Of a stretch of 64,000 nucleotides of DNA, positions 32,862 through 44,162 are shown piece after piece (the first letter of the stretch is position 1; every line of letters begins with the position of its first letter). Position numbers and translations under genes: made by a program. Under the pieces are notes generated by a model, which did not search any database, had not been told where the DNA came from, and worked only from the letters and a program-made list of their open reading frames with translations. Source of the DNA: Beroe forskalii (Eukaryota; Ctenophora; Nuda; Beroida; Beroidae); NCBI GenBank assembly GCA_011033025.1, contig WFMF01000467.1, positions 1 through 64,000 of the forward strand, in the 5' to 3' direction.

Positions 32862-33399
32862 GGGGGCAGGGGGGGTCTTCGGGGTGTCGATGGCCAAAAT
32901 GGAGTTTTTGGCTAGAAATGATAGAGGAGCATCCTAGCTACCAGAAAAACTTTACGGAATGAAAAAATCTTGTTCCTAGATATGTTCTAGGGATTAAAAT
33001 GAATAGATTTGTTTAGTAGATTTTTGATTTAGGCCTTTAAACCGAAAATATTTGATTTTGAAATTTCGAATATTTTCGGTTTAAAGGCCTTAATCAAAAA
33101 TCTACTAAACAAATCTCTTCATTTTCATCCCTAGAACATATCTGGAAAGTTTCAGGACGATTCTCCAAAAAATGTAGGAGGAGATAGATTTTTAAGATCA
33201 TTTTTGGCAAATCGCGATTAAAGTTCGCGCGCGTACTGTAATTACAGGCAAATTCCGATTTTCAAAATCACATAACTCAGGCTAGGAACAAGATTTTTTC
33301 ATCCCGTAAAGTTTTTCTGGTTGCTAGGATGCTCCTCTATCATTTCTAGCCAAAAACTCCATTTTGACCATCGACACCCCGAAGACCCCCCCTGCCCCC
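32862..33399. mobile_element. TTAA-target MITE, copy A (538 bp)
   Basis: TTAA (32858-32861) is followed by GGGGGCAGGGGGGGTC. The right end GACCCCCCCTGCCCCC is followed by TTAA (33400-33403). The arms are mirrored throughout (TGGAGTTTTTGGCTAGAAAT / ATTTCTAGCCAAAAACTCCA). TTAA duplications are typical of piggyBac and Kolobok elements; which of the two applies is open. No ORF is present. Confidence 0.85.
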
Positions 33400-33424
33400 T
33401 TAAGATATAAGATACACTTCGGGT

Positions 33425-34175
33425 TAAGAGGGTAACTTAGGGGTGTGATAGGCTTACTTAGGAGTGTGATAGGCACTTGGAGGAGTATGCTTGCTTAGGA
33501 ATTTGTAATGTGGGCTTACTTAGGGTGTGATGGGCTTACTTAGGGTGTGATAGGCTTGCTTAGGGTGTGATGAGCTTACTTAGGGTGTGATAGGCTTACT
33601 TAGGGTGTGATGAAACTTACTTAGGAGTGTGATAGGCTTACCTTACACTTAGGGTGTGATAGGCTTACTTAGAGGTGTGATGGGCTTGCTTAGGAGTGTG
33701 ATGGGCACTTAGGGTGTGATAGGCTTACTTAGGAGTGTGATAGGCTTGCTTAGGAGTGTGATGAGCACTTAGGAGTGTGATAGGCTTACTTAGGGTGTGA
33801 TGGCTTGCCTAGGGTGTGATGGGCTTACTTAGGAGTGTGATAGGCTTACTTAGGAGTGTGATAGCACTTAGGGTGTGATAGGCTTGCTTAGGAGTGTGAT
33901 AGGCTTGCCAGGGTGTGATAGGCTTACTTAGGAGTGTGATAGGCTGCTTAGGTGTGATAGGCTTGCTTAGGGTGTGATAGGCACTTAGGAGTGTGATGAA
34001 ACACTTAGGAGTGTGATAGGCTTACTTAGGAGTGTGATAGGCTTACTTAGGGTGTGATAGGCTTACTTACTTAGGAGTGTGATGGAAGCTTAGGGTGTGA
34101 TAGCTTACTTAGGAGTGTGATAGGCTTACTTAGGGTGTGATAGGCTTACTTAGGAGTGTGATAGGCTTACTTTCG
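33425..34175 (+). repeat. 21-bp minisatellite TTAGGAGTGTGATAGGCTTAC
   Basis: About 35 units of CTTAGGAGTGTGATAGG occur, with a shorter CTTAGGGTGTGATAGG variant interspersed. There is no inverted partner nearby. Confidence 0.9.
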
Positions 34176-34179
34176 CTTA

Positions 34180-35053
34180 GAACATCTCCTCTTCGAAAAA
34201 CAAAAATCTGGAATAGATAATTTTGGAATAAGGAAAATATTTCATGAGTTTATCAACATTTAAGTTATAATAAAAGTTCATGTTGATACTTCACTTGACA
34301 AACCAATGCTACCTGAATAAGTATCCGACATCCATTAACAAAGTAAAAAACTGTACCCCCCGTATCAAGAATTTTACTTTTTCTAAATTTGAAATCAAAC
34401 GAATGTTCTCAACATAGCAGCTCCTGGCTTGGTATGATTTGAAAATTGAAATCAAAATAACTCAAATTTAGATAAATGCATCTCCTTCATCCGTATAAAA
34501 TTAACCCTGCCCCCAATTTTCCCCATTTCCTTGCCCTGTCTCTTCCCTTGGTACCCACCTATGCCTTCCCTCATTAATATATTATGACAAGCAATAAACC
34601 TTCACTAATTTGCATGTGCCATTCTCATAATTTTTTTTTTCTTGCTTAATTTTATCCATCCATGATCCCACCCACTGTCCCAGGGATGTGATTAAGCTGA
34701 CAAGGCGAGAGCATCCTTTAGCTGCAGTGAAGTGTGTCACCCAAAAGTTGAAACTATCAAAATAATATAACACTGAACTGGGATTGCCTGAATTATTGGT
34801 TTACTTAAGCCAACAAGGCATCTCTTGCATACTGAATAAGTACCATAGACACCTAGGCCTAAACTAGGATCAGTCGATTAAGAAACCAAGATCTCAGATC
34901 AATTATCCTACCCTGAAGCCTGAAACAACTACTCAATTTTCCTTTTTTTTTTTCCTTGCTATCCTCCCAAAACCTCCAAACCATCCTCAGATTAATACCC
35001 AGATTAATCTCAACCCTGTATTAACTTAGCAAACCAACAATTTTGCTATTCAG
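34180..35053. other. No gene seen
   Basis: This is unique-looking AT-rich sequence. It may contain decayed gypsy sequence continuing from the RT fragment to its right, but no motif was recognised. Confidence 0.4.
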
Positions 35054-35608
35054 TTAATCTGCAAGGCTGAGTCCTTTCAGTAAAAATATCTCTATCTGTA
35101 CTATATCTGTACTCTTGAAGTTCTTGAAATTTCTGTTTAAAAAGGGTGCCATTGAAAACGATATTTGAGATTTCATACCAGATTTATTTATTACTGTGTT
35201 TTTCAATAAAGAAATTCTGTAAGCTATAAAGATTAATCTTTGTTTCACTAATCTTTGTTTCACTTTTGGAGCTGGTGATTTTAACATATCCTCAACTTTA
35301 CTTCTTACAGGACGAATACCCTCTCTGCTAATTTCATGACCAAGATAAACAACCTTATCCTGATAGAACTTGCATTTCTCCAAACTACATCTGAAACCTC
35401 TTCTTTCAAGCCTTTTGATAACTTCTATCACATTCAGAAGATGATCTACTGGAGTTCTACCTGATATGAGATTATCATCCACCCTGCAACAAGTCATCTT
35501 AGTTCCAAATAGAGTGTTATCAAAAGTCTCCTGAAAAATTGGGCCACTATTGTTCACTCCATATGGTAAACGATTGTACTGATATATAGTAAGGGAACTG
35601 TGTAGCAT
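35054..35608 (-). pseudogene. Ty3/gypsy reverse-transcriptase fragment
   Basis: The minus-strand frame carries YQYNRLPYGV, then IFQETFDNTL, CRVDDNLISGRT (the YxDD position reads R-V-D-D), KCKFYQDKVVYLGHEISREGI and SPAPK. This is the order of Ty3/gypsy RT from the LPFGV motif to the thumb. Residues after SPAPK no longer match a connection domain, so the frame has decayed. Integrase, protease and LTRs are absent. The left end abuts, and slightly overlaps, the inverted repeat at 35570-36200. Confidence 0.8.
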
Positions 35609-36240
35609 ACCTGTGAAAAAAATTCGTTCTTAAGGTTTTGATGCTCCAATCGACTCCAATAGGTGTCTAGAGTCACCAAAAAAATTTATTCAATTTTTGG
35701 AGTTGCGGAAAACCCAGGGTGACCACGCCCTTTTTTGACCGTGGGAATTTTTGAGGAAAATCACTAGAATTTAGCTGAATGGCAACTAAGGCATGATTAT
35801 ACTCTAAACCTAGGTTTTTTGATGCGAGAAATCCATTGCAACCATTACCTAGACTTCAAATCGCATATTTTGGCCATAATTGGCCACGCCCGGTTTTTGT
35901 CAAGGCCATTTTGGCTAAAAATCTCAAAATTTTGACAAGACCATACCATATCAAGATTATACTCTAAACCTACGTTTTTTGGTGCGAGAAATCGATTAAA
36001 GCCACTATCTAAGCGCCAACTCGCATATTTTGGCCACTACTGACCACGCCCAACTTTGTCATGGCCATTCTGGCCAAAATCTTGAAATCTTGATAAGACC
36101 GTACCATACCATGATTATAGTCTAAGTCCATGTTTTTCAATGCGAGAAATCGATAGAAGCCCGTATCTAGACTCCAAATCGCATATTCAAGCAAAAATTG
36201 GTCTCGCCCACTTTTTACAGCCATTTTGCTAAAAAATCTG
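35570..36240 (+). repeat. Foldback arm (left), about 140-bp tandem units
   Basis: This mirrors 38880-39445. ATTATACTCTAAACCTANGTTTTTT, ATGCGAGAAAT and ATATTTTGGCCA recur about three times in this arm, and appear in reverse complement on the other side. The segment ATCGATTAAAGCCACTATCT at about 35990 is the unoccupied site of TTAA element B in the other arm. Confidence 0.8.
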
Positions 36241-38085
36241 GTAATTACTTAATTAGGGATCGTTGACATATTACAGAGTCACATTGGGGGAGGGGGGAGG
36301 TTTCCGAATGATTACGTTTCATGTTATTGTAACAAATACAACAACTAAAAACTCGATTACGAGGGGAGGGGGATAAAATCGGCCAAAAATTGATTACGTA
36401 GTATGACTTGAACGATCCCTTATAACAATTGCGATTTAGAAGGCCATAGCATAAAACATACTCTAAACGACACGATGAACTGTTAAGTCTGACACCCAAA
36501 AGTCTGACATTGGCGAGCTTTTGAATGTCTGTTGGCTTCAACCTGTTGAATACTGGAGGTTTGTAATAAGCCTTCCACCTATTCCTTTCTTAACTTTACT
36601 GCAAACTCCAAGGCCAGCCCCTCAAAAGGTCAAAGTATCAGATGAAGTTGCCTTCTGGTACTTTCATCTTTTCATATGTTTACGGGTAATAACTAAAAAA
36701 TGGGACTTTTTTGTAACGGTCACTGCAGCCGAACTTGATTGGAAACGTTTTGAGCTCTGTCTGCCTTATAAGCCTATAGAAACCGAATACTATCGCCCTC
36801 ACATCCTCAAATTTGATATTATAAAGCAGTGTTGTAAAGTGTTGATATTATTCAGAAGTTCACTTGATATATTCTGATGATGCATACTCAAGTGCATCGT
36901 CAAGGTTTGTGCAGAGAAAAGAGTGTTGCCAAAGGTTGAGTGGTTTCAAAAAGTCAAAGGTAGAATGCTGTCAAGGAGAAATTGGGAAGACCAATGTCAA
37001 GGAAAAGTTGGTTTCAAGGTAAGAGTTCTCCCAAAGCTTCAAAGAAAGCGTGCTGTTACGAATAAATTGCTATCAAGGGAAGAGCGCTGTGAAATGTGGA
37101 GTGTTGTCAAATGTATACTGCTGTCAAGGGTACAGTGCCATCAACTTGACTGCACTCTACCCTTGACTTAATCTAAGGAAGAGTGATGTCTTGCAGTCTA
37201 GAGTAGATTTCTGTCAAGGATAGAGTGCTTCAAAGGGTAAAGTGATGTATAGCATCGAAGAGAATGGTGAAGTGTGTAGTGGAGCCAAGGGAAGAGCCCT
37301 GTCAAGGATAGAGTGATGTCATGGGTAAAGTGATGTCAGGACTAGTAGAGTGATGTCAAGGGTAAACTGTAAAGTGGTGTCATACCCCGTAGAGTGGTGT
37401 CTAGGGATGTGTGCTATCAAGGGTAGCTTGGTGTAAAGGTTGAAGTGAGCTGTGAAGGATATAGTGCTGTCAAGGGAAAGTGCTGTCAAAAATTATGCTG
37501 TAAAGCCAAGCGTAGAATGCTATCAAAGGTTCAAGACTAAATGTGCGATTGAATAAGTTATTTGTCTGCAGTCAAGTAACGAAAGCTGTTATCGTGAAGT
37601 GCAGTCAAAGGTCGATTTTTGTCAAGGATAAACAGTAAAACAGGTTGATGCCATGGGTGGGGGATTCTTCCTCTCCTGACAAGGAATGATTCTTGCCAAG
37701 CGTTGAGTGCTGTTGAGAGTAGAATTCTGTAAGCTGTCAAGAGTCAAGGATAAAGTGTCAAGGGTAGAGTGCTGTCAGGTGGAGTGTACTGTAAAGTGTC
37801 AGTGATGAAGTGTTGTCAAGGGTAGAGTAAAGAATGCTGCCCGGCTCTCAAGCAATGAGTGTTGTCTTGAGGAATATACTATCAAGGTTGGAGTGCTACC
37901 ATTAATTAAGTGTTCCCAAAATTGGCATTACAAAAATTGGGTCAATACTGGTCTGGATGCTGGTTTCACTGGATGTTTCTTAACAAACCCATCGAAGACA
38001 ATATGGGCCTGGAGTATAGTATAATGTTATTGCCTCGAATCAAAATGTATACAGTAATCATTGTATAATAATGGTATGGTATGGT
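36240..38085. repeat. Loop of the 35.6-39.4 kb foldback, with degenerate minisatellite
   Basis: The first part (36240-36880) is unique, AT-rich and without a recognised gene. From about 36900 to 37900 a degenerate motif GAGTGCTGTCAAGGGTA recurs irregularly. ORFs of up to 118 codons show no recognised domain. Confidence 0.5.
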
Positions 38086-38189
38086 CTTATCAAATTTTCG
38101 AGATTTTTGGACAAAACAATCAGGACAAAAACTGGGCGTGGTCAGTAGTGGCCAAAATATGCGAGTTGGTGCTTAGATAGTGGCTTTAA

Positions 38190-38871
38190 GGGGGCCAGGG
38201 GGGGTCTGAGGTCGATTTTCGGTTTTTTATTGTTTCTGATAGAGCTGAACGCCAGCTATCAGTAGGCACGCATCAAAAATATTATTCCCAGCCGAAATTA
38301 TGAATTAAACCGTGATTACCAGTATACAGTGCAAGGAACTTACGACGCGATTTGCCGAAAATAAACTTTAGGTTCTTTCTCCTACAGTTTTTGAGGAAAC
38401 CTTGAAACTTGGTAGTTATGTTCATAAAACGAAACTTTTCATGAGCCGATTTTTTGATTTAGGCCTCAGAAGTGAAAATATGAATTTTTGAAATTCGAAA
38501 ATCGTCATTTTTGACCATTTTTGGGACAGGAGCCAACTTTGAAAATTCATATTTTCACTTCTGAGGCCTGAATCAAAAATTGGCTCGCATGAAAGTTTTG
38601 CTTTAAGCCTTAGAACATAACTACCAAGTTTCAAGGGTTTTCCTCAAAATCTGTAGGAGGAGATAGATTTTAAAGTTAATTTTCGGCAAATCGCGTCGTA
38701 AGTTTGCGCGCACTGTAATTACAGGCGAAATCGCGATTTGAAAAATTTATAACTTCGGCTACGAACAATATTTTTTGATGCGGTAAAAACCTACTGGTAG
38801 CTGGCGTTCAGCTCTATCAGAAACAATAAAAAACCGAAAATCGACCTCAGACCCCCCCCCCCCCGGCCCCC
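38190..38871. mobile_element. TTAA-target MITE, copy B (682 bp)
   Basis: TTAA at 38186-38189 precedes GGGGGCCAGGGGGGGTCTGA. The right end has a long C run, then GGCCCCC and TTAA (38872-38875). The arms are mirrored (TTTATTGTTTCTGATAGAGC / GCTCTATCAGAAACAATAAA). The opposite foldback arm has the intact, unoccupied site, so this insertion postdates the inverted duplication. Confidence 0.88.
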
Positions 38872-38879
38872 TTAATTGA

Positions 38880-39445
38880 TTTCTCGTATCAAAAAAACAT
38901 AGGTATAGAGTATAATCATGTTATGGTATGATCGAATCAAAATTTCGAGATTTTTGGCCAAAAAGGCCTTGACAAAAACTGGGCGTGGTCAGAAATGACC
39001 AAAATATGCGAGTTGACGTCTAGATAGTGGCTTCAATGGTTTCTCGCACCAAAAACGTAGGTTTAGAGTATAATCTTGATATGGTATGGTCTTGTCAAAA
39101 TTTTGAGATTTTTAGCCAAAATGGCCATGACAAAAACTGGGCGTGGCCAATTATGGCCAAAATATGCGATTTGAAGTCTGGGTAATGGTTGCAATGGATT
39201 TCTCGCATCAAAAAACCTAGGTTTAGAGTATGATCATGCCTTAGTTGCCATTCAGCTAAATTCTAGTGATTTTCCTCAAAAATTCCCACGGTCAAAAAAG
39301 GGCGTGGTCACCCTGGGTTTTCCGCAACTCCAAAAATTAAATAAATTTTTTTGGTGACTCTAGACACCTATTTGAGTAGATTGGAGCATCAAAACCTTAA
39401 GAACGAATTTTTTGACAGGTATGCTACACAGTTCCCTTACTACAT
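38880..39445 (-). repeat. Foldback arm (right)
   Basis: This is the reverse complement of 35570-36200. It shares CAAAACCTTAAGAACGAATT and ACAGGTATGCTACACAGTTC at the outer end. The arm continues leftward to about 38085, interrupted by TTAA element B. Confidence 0.8.
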
Positions 39446-40385
39446 GAATCAGTACTCTTTAGACAGTGCTCAGGATATGTTGTTTGATACTTCTACGATG
39501 ATGCGTTCGTTTTGTGCCCAAGTGAAATGTAAGGATGTTGACGAAATGACACCTGACGCATTTGACTGTGCGGAATTCAGAAAATTACATGTCTCAGTCC
39601 GGCTTGTTAATGCGTTGCGGCAGCTTAAGTTGTGCTAGAATGCTCTGAAAGTGTCAACGTGCAAAATTGATCAGCTTAAGGACGAGGTTTTGATTTTGCA
39701 GAGGAGTGAACTTCAGAGCCAGAAGAAGGAGTTCGATGAAATGCAGAGTGATACTGTCGGGAAACTCGAGTCTACGTTAAAGTCAGAGTTAAGGAGTTAC
39801 AGCGATGCAGTTTAGTCAATTTTCAGCAGTCAAGTCTCGCCTGTGTCAGCTAAAGAGATTGCCGATGTTGTAAAAGAAGTGGTTCAGACTGAGGACAGGA
39901 CAAAAACATCATTTTGTTCGGTATTAAGGAGAGCAACAAAACGGATTTGGGTGAGATTGTCAATGAAGTTTTCAGTAAAAGCAGGGGAGAAGCCCCATGT
40001 CGAATTTTGTGAGAGATTGGGGAAGAAGAACGGAGACATACCCCGCCCCGTCAAGGTCTGTCTCACGAACAGTGTCGCAGCTGTACGCCTCCGCAGATGT
40101 GGGAAGAAGTTACGAGAAAGTCCTACGACAAGGTCAGTGTTTGTGGCACCGGATCTAACCCCTGAGGAGAGGCAGGAACGAAAGTAGCTGGTAGAACTGA
40201 TGAGGGCGAAGAAGAGAGAGGATCCAGATCATCACTTCTACATAGCGAAGAGAAGTGTGTGGTGTAGAGAAGAACCAAGGACTAAACCTGCTCCAGTCCA
40301 CCATATCAAGGATTTCCAGCCGGTTCAGGGAGGGACTAACAAAGCGGAAATCAGATCGCAAGCCCTAGAGGATGGCGCAACTTGA
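39420..40385 (+). pseudogene. LINE ORF1-type protein, heavily broken
   Basis: The same family as 21213-21989. The helical N-terminal part contains NQYSLDSAQDMLFDTSTMM, then KLESTLKSELRSYSDAV. The RRM-like part contains GEKPHVEFCERLG, PRPVKVCLTNS and VFVAPDLTPEERQER, and the tail has HHFYIA. In-frame TAG codons interrupt it at about 39637, 39813 and 40184. Two compensating frameshifts (about 39900 and 39985) disturb the first RRM strand. It starts right at the end of the foldback arm. No ORF2 follows. Confidence 0.75.
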
Positions 40386-40850
40386 AAATTGCTGCCAAGC
40401 TTATTGTGCATAAGTCTTTGTGTTTTGTGTTAATAAGCCAGTGACAGTGATAGAGTCAACTTTATTCATATTTATATCTATTTTTATATGTCTGACATTA
40501 CGGAACTGTAATTTGACATTGTATATATAATTCTAATTATTACCCTCCCGTGGCTCAAACTCAGTGTGATAATTATCGATATATCACTCCTTTATAGGAA
40601 TACTGTACAGTGGCGGAATAATAATAGAGCAGAATATCTTTGAATAAATTGTTGATTTTATGAAGGAGCACTCAAAATCTATAAAAACGTTGAATTCAAA
40701 CGAGGGTCGTCAGACCCGAGTGGGAGGGAGTACTGTTTAGTCGGGTAATAATACAATCAACAAACTCATGGATCGTGTGATATCGAAAATTGTCAAACTC
40801 GGCTGACGCCTCGTGTGATAATTTTCACACTCCCATTCGTTTGTTAATCG
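40386..40850. other. No gene seen
   Basis: This is AT-rich sequence between two LINE fragments of opposite orientation. Small palindromic stretches occur, including GTGTGATAATTATCGATAT and CCCGAGTGGGAGGGAG next to ACACTCCCATTCG. Confidence 0.4.
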
Positions 40851-41214
40851 TTCATTCTACATATAGGTTTTCGATGTTCATTATCAACTGTGAGTTGAAA
40901 AGTGGCTTGGTGTGCTCACGCCTGTAAAATTTTTCATCTAGACGTTGCTCCCCATATGGGCGAACTCGTGCACATGTTCTGAACTTATCAAGATATTCTT
41001 CTTTATTGCCAAATTAGATCCGAATGCACTTTTTCTGCATTCTAAATAGAGGTTCGAGTTTTGCGTTACTGACACCACCCCATACTGTTATACCATAAGT
41101 GAGATGACTTTCAAATAATGTATAGTAGATGTTTTTAAGATCAAGAAGCTCATCTGGCATGTTGTCTTTGATGAAATTTATATGACCTCGCATGGGCACT
41201 GTGGCCGCGTGCAT
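40851..41214 (-). pseudogene. LINE reverse-transcriptase C-terminal fragment
   Basis: The minus-strand frame reads NIYYTLFESHLTYGITVWGG, then PLFRMQKKCIRI, an in-frame TAA, FGNKEEYLDKFRTCARVRPY, EKFYRREHTKPLFNSQ and a TGA. This is the region after the RT palm in CR1/L2/jockey-type LINEs, ending at the normal protein C-terminus. Upstream RT and endonuclease are absent. The boundary lies at the inner end of the large inverted repeat. Confidence 0.8.
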
Positions 41215-41449
41215 GTTGGGGCAGCGCCAAGAGACGCTTCAAGATCCTCACAGTCTCAACTAGAAACATTGGACGCACTTGTTGTTTGATGTAGTTTGGA
41301 TTAGATTCTGACTTGGCTGTGCTGCAATGTGCGCAGTTTTAGTTTTCAGCATCTGAAGTGCTCAGTCACCCTGTTAGAGAGTGGGAAATAGATTCTTATG
41401 TGCACTTTTGTCGGTAGGCCGATGTAACACCTCAAACGGGAAAAATTAA
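41187..41449 (-). repeat. Inner flank of the large inverted repeat, right arm
   Basis: This is the reverse complement of 19258-19523. It overlaps the start of the LINE RT fragment. Confidence 0.8.
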
Positions 41450-43432
41450 TGTGTCGTGGTGATACGATGTAGCACCTGATCAGAGAACATCAATGTGTCG
41501 TAGTGATACGATGTAGCACCTGATCAGAGAACATCAATGTGTCGTGGTGATACGATGTAGCACCTGATCAGAGAACATCAATGTGTCGTAGTGATACGAT
41601 GTAGCACCTGATCAGAGAATATCGATGTGTCGTGGTGATACGATGTAGCACCTGATCAGAGAACATCAATGTGTCGTGGTGATACTATGTAGCACCTGAT
41701 CAGAGAACATCAATGTGTCGTGGTGATACGATGTAGCAACTGATCAGAGAACATCAATGTGTCGTAGTGATACGATGTAGCACCTGATCAGAGAACATCA
41801 ATGTGTCGTGGTGATAGGATGTAGCACCTGATCAGAGAACATCAATTTGTCGTAGTGATACGATGTAGCACCTGATCAGAGAATATCGATGTGTCGTGGT
41901 GATACGATGTAGCACCTGATCAGAGAATATCGATGTGTCGTGGTGATACGATGTAGCACCTGATCAGAGAACATCAATGTGTCGTAGTGATACGATGTAG
42001 CACCTGATCAGAGAACATCAATGTGTCGTGGTGATACGATGTAGCACCTGATCAGAGAACATCAATGTGTCGTAGTGATACGATGTAGCACCTGATCAGA
42101 GAACATCAATGTGTCGTGGTGATGTACGATGTAGCACCTGATCAGAGAACATCAATGTGTCGTAGTGATACGATGTAGCAACTGATCAGAGAACATCAAT
42201 GTGTCGTGGTGATACGATGTAGCACCTGATCAGAGAACATCAATGTGTCGTAGTGATACGATGTAGCACCTGATCAGAGAACATCAATGTGTCGTGGTGA
42301 TACGATGTAGCACCTGATCAGAGAACATCAATGTGTCGTGGTGATACGATGTAGCACCTGATCAGAGAACATCAATGTGTCGTGGTGATACGATGTAGCA
42401 CCTGATCAGAGAACATCAATGTGTCGTAGTGATACGATGTAGCAACTGATCAGAGAACATCAATGTGTCGTGGTGATACGATGTAGCAACTGATCAGAGA
42501 ACATCAATGTGTCGTGGTGATACGATGTAGCACCTGATCAGAGAACATCAATGTGTCGTGGTGATACGATGTAGCACCTGATCAGAGAACATCAATGTGT
42601 CGTGGTGATACGATGTAGCACCTGATCAGAGAACATCAATGTGTCGTAGTGATACGATGTAGCACCTGATCAGAGAACATCAATGTGTCGTGGTGATACG
42701 ATGTAGCACCTGATCAGAGAATATCAATGTGTCGTAGTGATACGATGTAGCACCTGATCAGAGAACATCAATGTGTCGTAGTGATACGATGTAGCACCTG
42801 ATCAGAGAACATCAATGTGTCGTAGTGATACGATGTAGCACCTGATCAGAGAACATCAATGTGTCGTGGTGATACGATGTAGCACCTGATCAGAGAACAT
42901 CAATGTGTCGTGGTGATACGATGTAGCACCTGATCAGAGAACATCATTGTGTCGTGGTGATACGATGTAGCAACTGATCAGAGAACATCAATGTGTCGTG
43001 GTGACACGATGTAGCAACTGATCAGAGAACATCAATGTGTCGTAGTGATACGATGTAGCACCTGATCAGAGAACATCAATGTGTCGTAGTGATACTATGT
43101 AGCACCTGATCAGAGAACATCAATGTGTCGTGGTGATACGATGTAGCACCTGATCAGAGAACATCAATGTGTCGTAGTGATACGATGTAGCAGCACCTGA
43201 TCAGAGAACATCAATGTGTCGTAGTGATACGATGTAGCAACTGATCAGAGAACATCAATGTGTCGTGGTGATACGATGTAGCACCTGATCAGAGAACATC
43301 AATGTGTCGTAGTGATACGATGTAGCACCTGATCAGAGAACATCAATATGTCGTAGTGATACGATGTAGCACCTGATCAGAGAACATCATTGTGTCGTGG
43401 TGATACGATGTAGCAACTGATCAGAGAACATC
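41450..43432 (-). repeat. 44-bp satellite array, right arm (about 45 units)
   Basis: This is the reverse complement of the 15918-19257 satellite, with unit CACCTGATCAGAGAACATCA at its core. It is about 1.35 kb shorter than the left array. The same GTGGTGATACG and GTAGTGATACG variants occur. There are no spacers. Confidence 0.95.
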
Positions 43433-43640
43433 AACGGCACTTTTTTGATGCATTTAAGTTGCGTGAATGCTGTATATTTTATAATATAAGTGACGTTGCA
43501 GCAGTTTTAACCGTCACATTCTTTCTCATATCACAGGTTTTACAGTAAAGAACGCCTCAAAACTGCCGCGGACCATCACAACCAAATCCTTTTTGGTTTT
43601 GGGAATTTTTTTTATAAACATGCTCAATGAAAAACCCGTC
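43433..43640 (-). repeat. Spacer of the large inverted repeat, right arm
   Basis: This is the reverse complement of 15710-15917, nearly identical, ending CATGCTCAATGAAAAACCCG at the MITE border. Confidence 0.85.
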
Positions 43641-43642
43641 TA

Positions 43643-44160
43643 CCTTAGTACACCTAAGAACGGCATCGTAATTTGCGCACTTTAAGATCGAGCACTTTAT
43701 TAGTGCGGTTTTTATGAGATAGAAATGATGTGGAAATTTCAATAAATTTGAAATTTTCCTCTTGATTGCAGGACATCATATTCACACTTTCATAGGACCA
43801 ACGATCGAAAATTTTGCAATTATGAAAATAAATCAAATTTTCTACAGTAATAAGTTATATTTCTTTCTTTAAACCATTTAAGTTTTAGCTAACGGTCACA
43901 ATATACTGCTCGTTTTGTCATTTTACTTACTGTTTTGGTCACTATAAACTTATTAAGTGCCTATATATTTAAATCCGGTAGTATAGTTATTCATAAATCT
44001 ATGTTCGAAAAAAACAAAATCGAAAACGCAAAATTCACAAAATTGTTCACTTAATTAGCATAAACTTAATTTTATGCGCACTTAAATACTATACACTTAA
44101 TTAGTGCGGTTTTTTCCAAACCGCACTAATAAAGTGACGCCGTTCTTAAGTGTACTAAGG
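43643..44160. mobile_element. CCTTAGTAC-family MITE, right copy (518 bp)
   Basis: The ends are CCTTAGTACACCTAAGAACG and CGTTCTTAAGTGTACTAAGG, with flanking TA. It is the mirror of 15182-15707. The outer flank (ATGGTCTTAGTTTGG) does not match the outer flank of the left copy. Confidence 0.85.
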
Positions 44161-44162
44161 TA

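Noticed and set aside
36521-36877. 118-codon plus-strand ORF in the foldback loop
   Set aside because: There is no recognised domain, its composition is typical of AT-rich non-coding DNA, and it has no splice or homology support.
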